A DNA stretch of 43,576 nt from an uncultured bacterium (GTDB taxonomy: Bacteria > Actinomycetota > Coriobacteriia > Coriobacteriales > Coriobacteriaceae): assembly GCA_958349055.1 (NCBI GenBank), contig CATWBO010000019.1:1-43576 (forward strand). The letters are read 5' to 3'. The notes beneath the pieces were generated by a model that saw only the letters and a program-made list of their open reading frames with translations, was not told where the DNA came from and made no database searches. Positions 40,658-43,576 of the stretch are shown here, piece by piece. The position numbers were made by a program, and so were the translations under genes. Each line of letters opens with the position of its first letter. Within the stretch, counting starts at the first letter, position 1.

Positions 40658-43399
40658 GTGGCAGACGATATCAACAATAACGAGGCTATGGGCAAGGCCG
40701 GCGATGCCGGCATGCCCGACGATCTGAAGCGCCTGCTTGCCCGTGCTGAGCAGGGCGAGGACGGCGATCCGGACGCCTATAACCCCGATGCCGATGATGA
40801 CGAGGAAGAGGACGACGACGGTGAGCTCGAGGAGAGCTTTGGCGAAGTCGACCGTGGCGCCTCGGCCGGCGAGGATATCAATGGCGGCCAGCTCCAGATT
40901 TCGGAGTTCGGTCGCGAGATGAAGCAGTCGTTTATCGAGTATTCGATGTCGGTCATCACGGCGCGCGCCCTGCCGGACGTGCGCGACGGCCTAAAGCCGG
41001 TGCACCGCCGCATCCTGTACGCGATGAACGAGAGCGGCATCTACCCCAACCGCCCGCACAAGAAGTCGGCCTGGACGGTCGGCGAAGTTATCGGTAAGTA
41101 TCACCCGCACGGCGATTCCGCGGTCTACGAGGCCATGGTCCGCCTGGCGCAGTGGTTCTCCATGCGCACGCCGCTCATCGACGGTCACGGCAACTTCGGT
41201 AACATCGACGGCGACGGCGCGGCGGCCATGCGTTACACCGAGAGCCGCCTGGCAAAGCCCGCCATGGAACTGCTGCGTGACTTGCAGAAGGATACCGTCG
41301 ACTGGCAGCCCAACTACGACGAATCGCTCGCCGAGCCCCAGGCGCTGCCCGCGCGCTTCCCCAACCTGCTGGTCAACGGCAGCCAGGGCATCGCCGTCGG
41401 CATGGCCACCAACATCGCCCCGCATAACCTCACCGAGGCGATCGAGGCCACCTGCTACCTGATCGATAATCCCGACGCCACTGTCGACGAGCTCATGCAG
41501 ATCATGCCCGGTCCGGACTTCCCCACCGGCGCCATCATCATGGGCAGCGCCGGCATTAAGCAGAGCTACGAGACCGGCCGCGGCTCCATTACCGTGCGCG
41601 CCAAGGCCCACGTGGAATCCACCAAGACCGGCCGCAACCGCCTGGTCTTTACCGAGATCCCCTACATGGTCAACAAGGGCACCCTGCAGGAGAAGATCGC
41701 CCAGCTCGTCAACGACAAGCGCATCGAGGGTATCTCGGATATGCGCGATGAGTCCAACCAGAAGGGTATCCGTCTGGTCATCGAACTCAAGAAGGGCGTC
41801 ATTCCGCAGGTCGTGCTCAACAACCTGTATAAGTACACCTCGCTGCAGACGACCTTCGGCGCCAACAACCTGGCGCTCGTCAACGGCGTTCCCAAATGCC
41901 TGAGCCTGCGCGAGATGCTGCAGCACTACATCGATCACCAGGTCGACGTCGTCACCCGCCGCACCCGCTTCGACCTTAAGAAGGCCCAGGCCCGCGCGCA
42001 TATCCTCGAGGGCTACCTGATGGCTCTCGACCATATCGACGAGGTCATCAGCATCATCCGTTCCTCGCAGACCGATTCCGAGGCCAGCAGCCGCCTGATC
42101 GAGCGCTTTGGCTTTACGCCCGAGCAGACCACGGCCATCCTCGAGATGAAGCTGCGCCGCCTGACCGGCCTGGAGCGCGACAAGATTCAGGAAGAGCTGG
42201 ACGGCCTGCGCCGCGCCATCGCCTACTACGAGGACCTGCTGGCGCACGAGGAGAAGATCCTGGGCGTCATTAAGGAAGAGATGCGCGAGATCTCCAAGAA
42301 GTTCGGCGATAAGCGCCGCACCGAGATCAGCCAGGTCGAGAAGGACCTGGACGTCGAGGACCTCATTGCCGACGAGGACATGGTCGTGACCATCACCCAC
42401 ACCGGCTATGTCAAGCGCATCCCGGTGGCCGCCTACCGCGCCCAGAAGCGCGGCGGCAAGGGCGTGTCGGGCGTCAACCTCAAAGAGGACGACGTTATCG
42501 ACGAGATGTTTATCGCGTCCACGCACGAGTACGTGCTGTTCTTCTCGAGCAAGGGCAAGGTCTATCGCCTGAAGGTGCACGAGCTGCCGGTGGGTACGCG
42601 CCAGGCGCGCGGTACCGCGATCGTCAACCTGCTGCCCTTCGAGGAGGGCGAGAAGATCGCGAGCGTCATCAGTTGCCGCGAGTTCCCTGCCGACGAGTAT
42701 CTGATGTTTGCCACCAAGAGCGGCATGGTCAAGAAGACCGTGATGAGCGCATATGACCGCAGCCGTCGCGACGGCCTGATCGCTATCAACCTGCGTGACG
42801 ACGACGCGCTGCTGAACGTGCGCCGCGTGCGCGAGGGCGACAAGATTATCCTGGCCACCACCGCGGGCAAGGCGATCATGTTCTCCGAGGAGCAGGTGCG
42901 CGCCACCGGCCGCGATACCAGCGGCGTTCGCGGTATCGGTATGAAGGACGGCGTGAGCGTTCTGGGCATGGAAGTCACTAACGGCAACGGCGATCTATTC
43001 GTCATCACCGAGCGCGGCTACGGCAAGCGCACACCGGTCGCGGACTACCCGGAGCAGAATCGCGGCGGCCAGGGCGTCTACACCATCCAAATGACCGAGC
43101 GCAAGGGCAACCTCGCGGCCATGAAGACGGTGGGCCCGCAGCACGAGCTATTCATCGTGACGGAAGGCGCGACGGTCATTCGCGTCAAGACCGAAGAGAT
43201 CAGCCAAACCGGCCGCGCCACCCAGGGCGTCAAGATGATGACCGTCGACGACAACGACCGCATCTGCGCCGTAGCCCGCATGACGGCCGCCAAGGAGAAG
43301 CCCGAAGGCGAAGGCGCCGAGGCCGCAACCGACGCCGAAGAGGCCCCAGTGGACCTAGGCGACGGCAACGACATGCCAGAGGATCTCCTTGACGAGTAA
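40658..43399 (+). CDS. gyrA: DNA gyrase subunit A
   Basis: GyrA carries the DNA-breaking tyrosine of gyrase. The 913-residue protein has Tyr193 (AAMRYTESR), the quinolone region HPHGDSAVYEAM (S154 and E158 at the positions of E. coli S83 and D87), and the GyrA box QKRGGKG in the C-terminal wrapping domain. An N-terminal extension of about 85 residues, with an acidic run at 45-58, precedes the usual start of homology (MKQSFIEYSMSVI). GTG start with GGAGG upstream. A strong terminator follows. Confidence 0.98.
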   Translation: MADDINNNEAMGKAGDAGMPDDLKRLLARAEQGEDGDPDAYNPDADDDEEEDDDGELEESFGEVDRGASAGEDINGGQLQISEFGREMKQSFIEYSMSVITARALPDVRDGLKPVHRRILYAMNESGIYPNRPHKKSAWTVGEVIGKYHPHGDSAVYEAMVRLAQWFSMRTPLIDGHGNFGNIDGDGAAAMRYTESRLAKPAMELLRDLQKDTVDWQPNYDESLAEPQALPARFPNLLVNGSQGIAVGMATNIAPHNLTEAIEATCYLIDNPDATVDELMQIMPGPDFPTGAIIMGSAGIKQSYETGRGSITVRAKAHVESTKTGRNRLVFTEIPYMVNKGTLQEKIAQLVNDKRIEGISDMRDESNQKGIRLVIELKKGVIPQVVLNNLYKYTSLQTTFGANNLALVNGVPKCLSLREMLQHYIDHQVDVVTRRTRFDLKKAQARAHILEGYLMALDHIDEVISIIRSSQTDSEASSRLIERFGFTPEQTTAILEMKLRRLTGLERDKIQEELDGLRRAIAYYEDLLAHEEKILGVIKEEMREISKKFGDKRRTEISQVEKDLDVEDLIADEDMVVTITHTGYVKRIPVAAYRAQKRGGKGVSGVNLKEDDVIDEMFIASTHEYVLFFSSKGKVYRLKVHELPVGTRQARGTAIVNLLPFEEGEKIASVISCREFPADEYLMFATKSGMVKKTVMSAYDRSRRDGLIAINLRDDDALLNVRRVREGDKIILATTAGKAIMFSEEQVRATGRDTSGVRGIGMKDGVSVLGMEVTNGNGDLFVITERGYGKRTPVADYPEQNRGGQGVYTIQMTERKGNLAAMKTVGPQHELFIVTEGATVIRVKTEEISQTGRATQGVKMMTVDDNDRICAVARMTAAKEKPEGEGAEAATDAEEAPVDLGDGNDMPEDLLDE

Positions 43400-43439
43400 G
43401 AGGCCCTAGCTGGTAGAAAATATCAGACCCCATATATCG

Positions 43440-43473
43440 GCGGTCGGCGCATCTGCGCGCCGACCGCTTTTTT
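43440..43473 (+). terminator. Terminator after gyrA
   Basis: GCGGTCGGCGC pairs with GCGCCGACCGC around ATCTGC and is followed by TTTTTT. Confidence 0.95.
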
Positions 43474-43545
43474 GACAATCTTGAACCTCGCGTCGGCCCC
43501 GGCTGCCCGGCGGCATGCGAAGTCGATCGCGAGTTCCGCACGAGC

Positions 43546-43570
43546 CGGAGAGCACTTAATGTGCTCTCCG
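43546..43570. repeat. Perfect hairpin at the window end
   Basis: CGGAGAGCAC pairs with GTGCTCTCCG around TTAAT. The window ends six bases later, so whether this is a terminator or a leader of the next gene cannot be told. Confidence 0.6.
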
Positions 43571-43576
43571 TGCGAG

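Overview
The window looks like the replication-origin region of a Coriobacteriia chromosome, most likely Collinsella or a close relative. The evidence is the gene order (rpmH-rnpA-yidD-yidC-jag to the left of dnaA; dnaN-recF-DUF721-gyrB-gyrA to the right), moderately high GC, many GTG/TTG starts, and LPXTG/SpaA surface-protein chemistry. The genus is inferred from general resemblance, not from a database search. Nearly all genes left of about 32 kb are on the minus strand and nearly all to the right are on the plus strand, as expected if forks leave an origin at about 32-35.6 kb. The exceptions (surface protein, WYL pair, rlmN) run against the fork.

Left arm (1-26.7 kb): a tRNA-Lys with a duplicated 3' tail; an M29 aminopeptidase; a minus-strand run of a response regulator, a histidine kinase, purC and a small membrane protein; a Tat-type lipoprotein overlapping a TSCPD protein; a solute-binding protein translationally coupled to a GGDEF cyclase; purB; a tRNA-Gly followed by three partial copies of its own 3' end; a thioester/SpaA/LPXTG surface protein; a large, apparently inactive M28-peptidase-like membrane protein with a 72-residue membrane peptide; two tandem WYL regulators; a DEDDh-exonuclease/DinG helicase fusion; ddl; rlmN.

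Origin-proximal block (26.7-35.6 kb): a visibly lower-GC segment with a small membrane protein, parB, parA, three parS sites spaced exactly 39 bp apart, and rsmG; then jag, yidC, yidD, rnpA and rpmH. Next come a cluster of variant DnaA boxes, an unusual protein made of a GHKL ATPase, a Q/Y/P-rich region and a winged helix, dnaA, and the dnaA-dnaN gap with DnaA boxes, a run of DnaA-trios and an AT-rich stretch. Together these form a bipartite oriC with its segregation machinery, cell-envelope insertion genes and initiator.

Right arm (35.6-43.6 kb): dnaN, recF, a DUF721 (DciA-like) protein, gyrB and gyrA, with a large imperfect hairpin between gyrB and gyrA and a strong terminator after gyrA.

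The most unusual signals are (1) the GHKL/low-complexity/winged-helix protein inside the origin, whose coding sequence itself carries DnaA-box variants; (2) a D-to-N change in the DnaA signature alongside boxes of the form TTTTCAACA; (3) related tRNA-tail repeat modules at two different tRNA genes, with hairpins whose stems covary; and (4) an M28-fold protein that has lost key metal ligands and carries an insert of roughly 650 residues.
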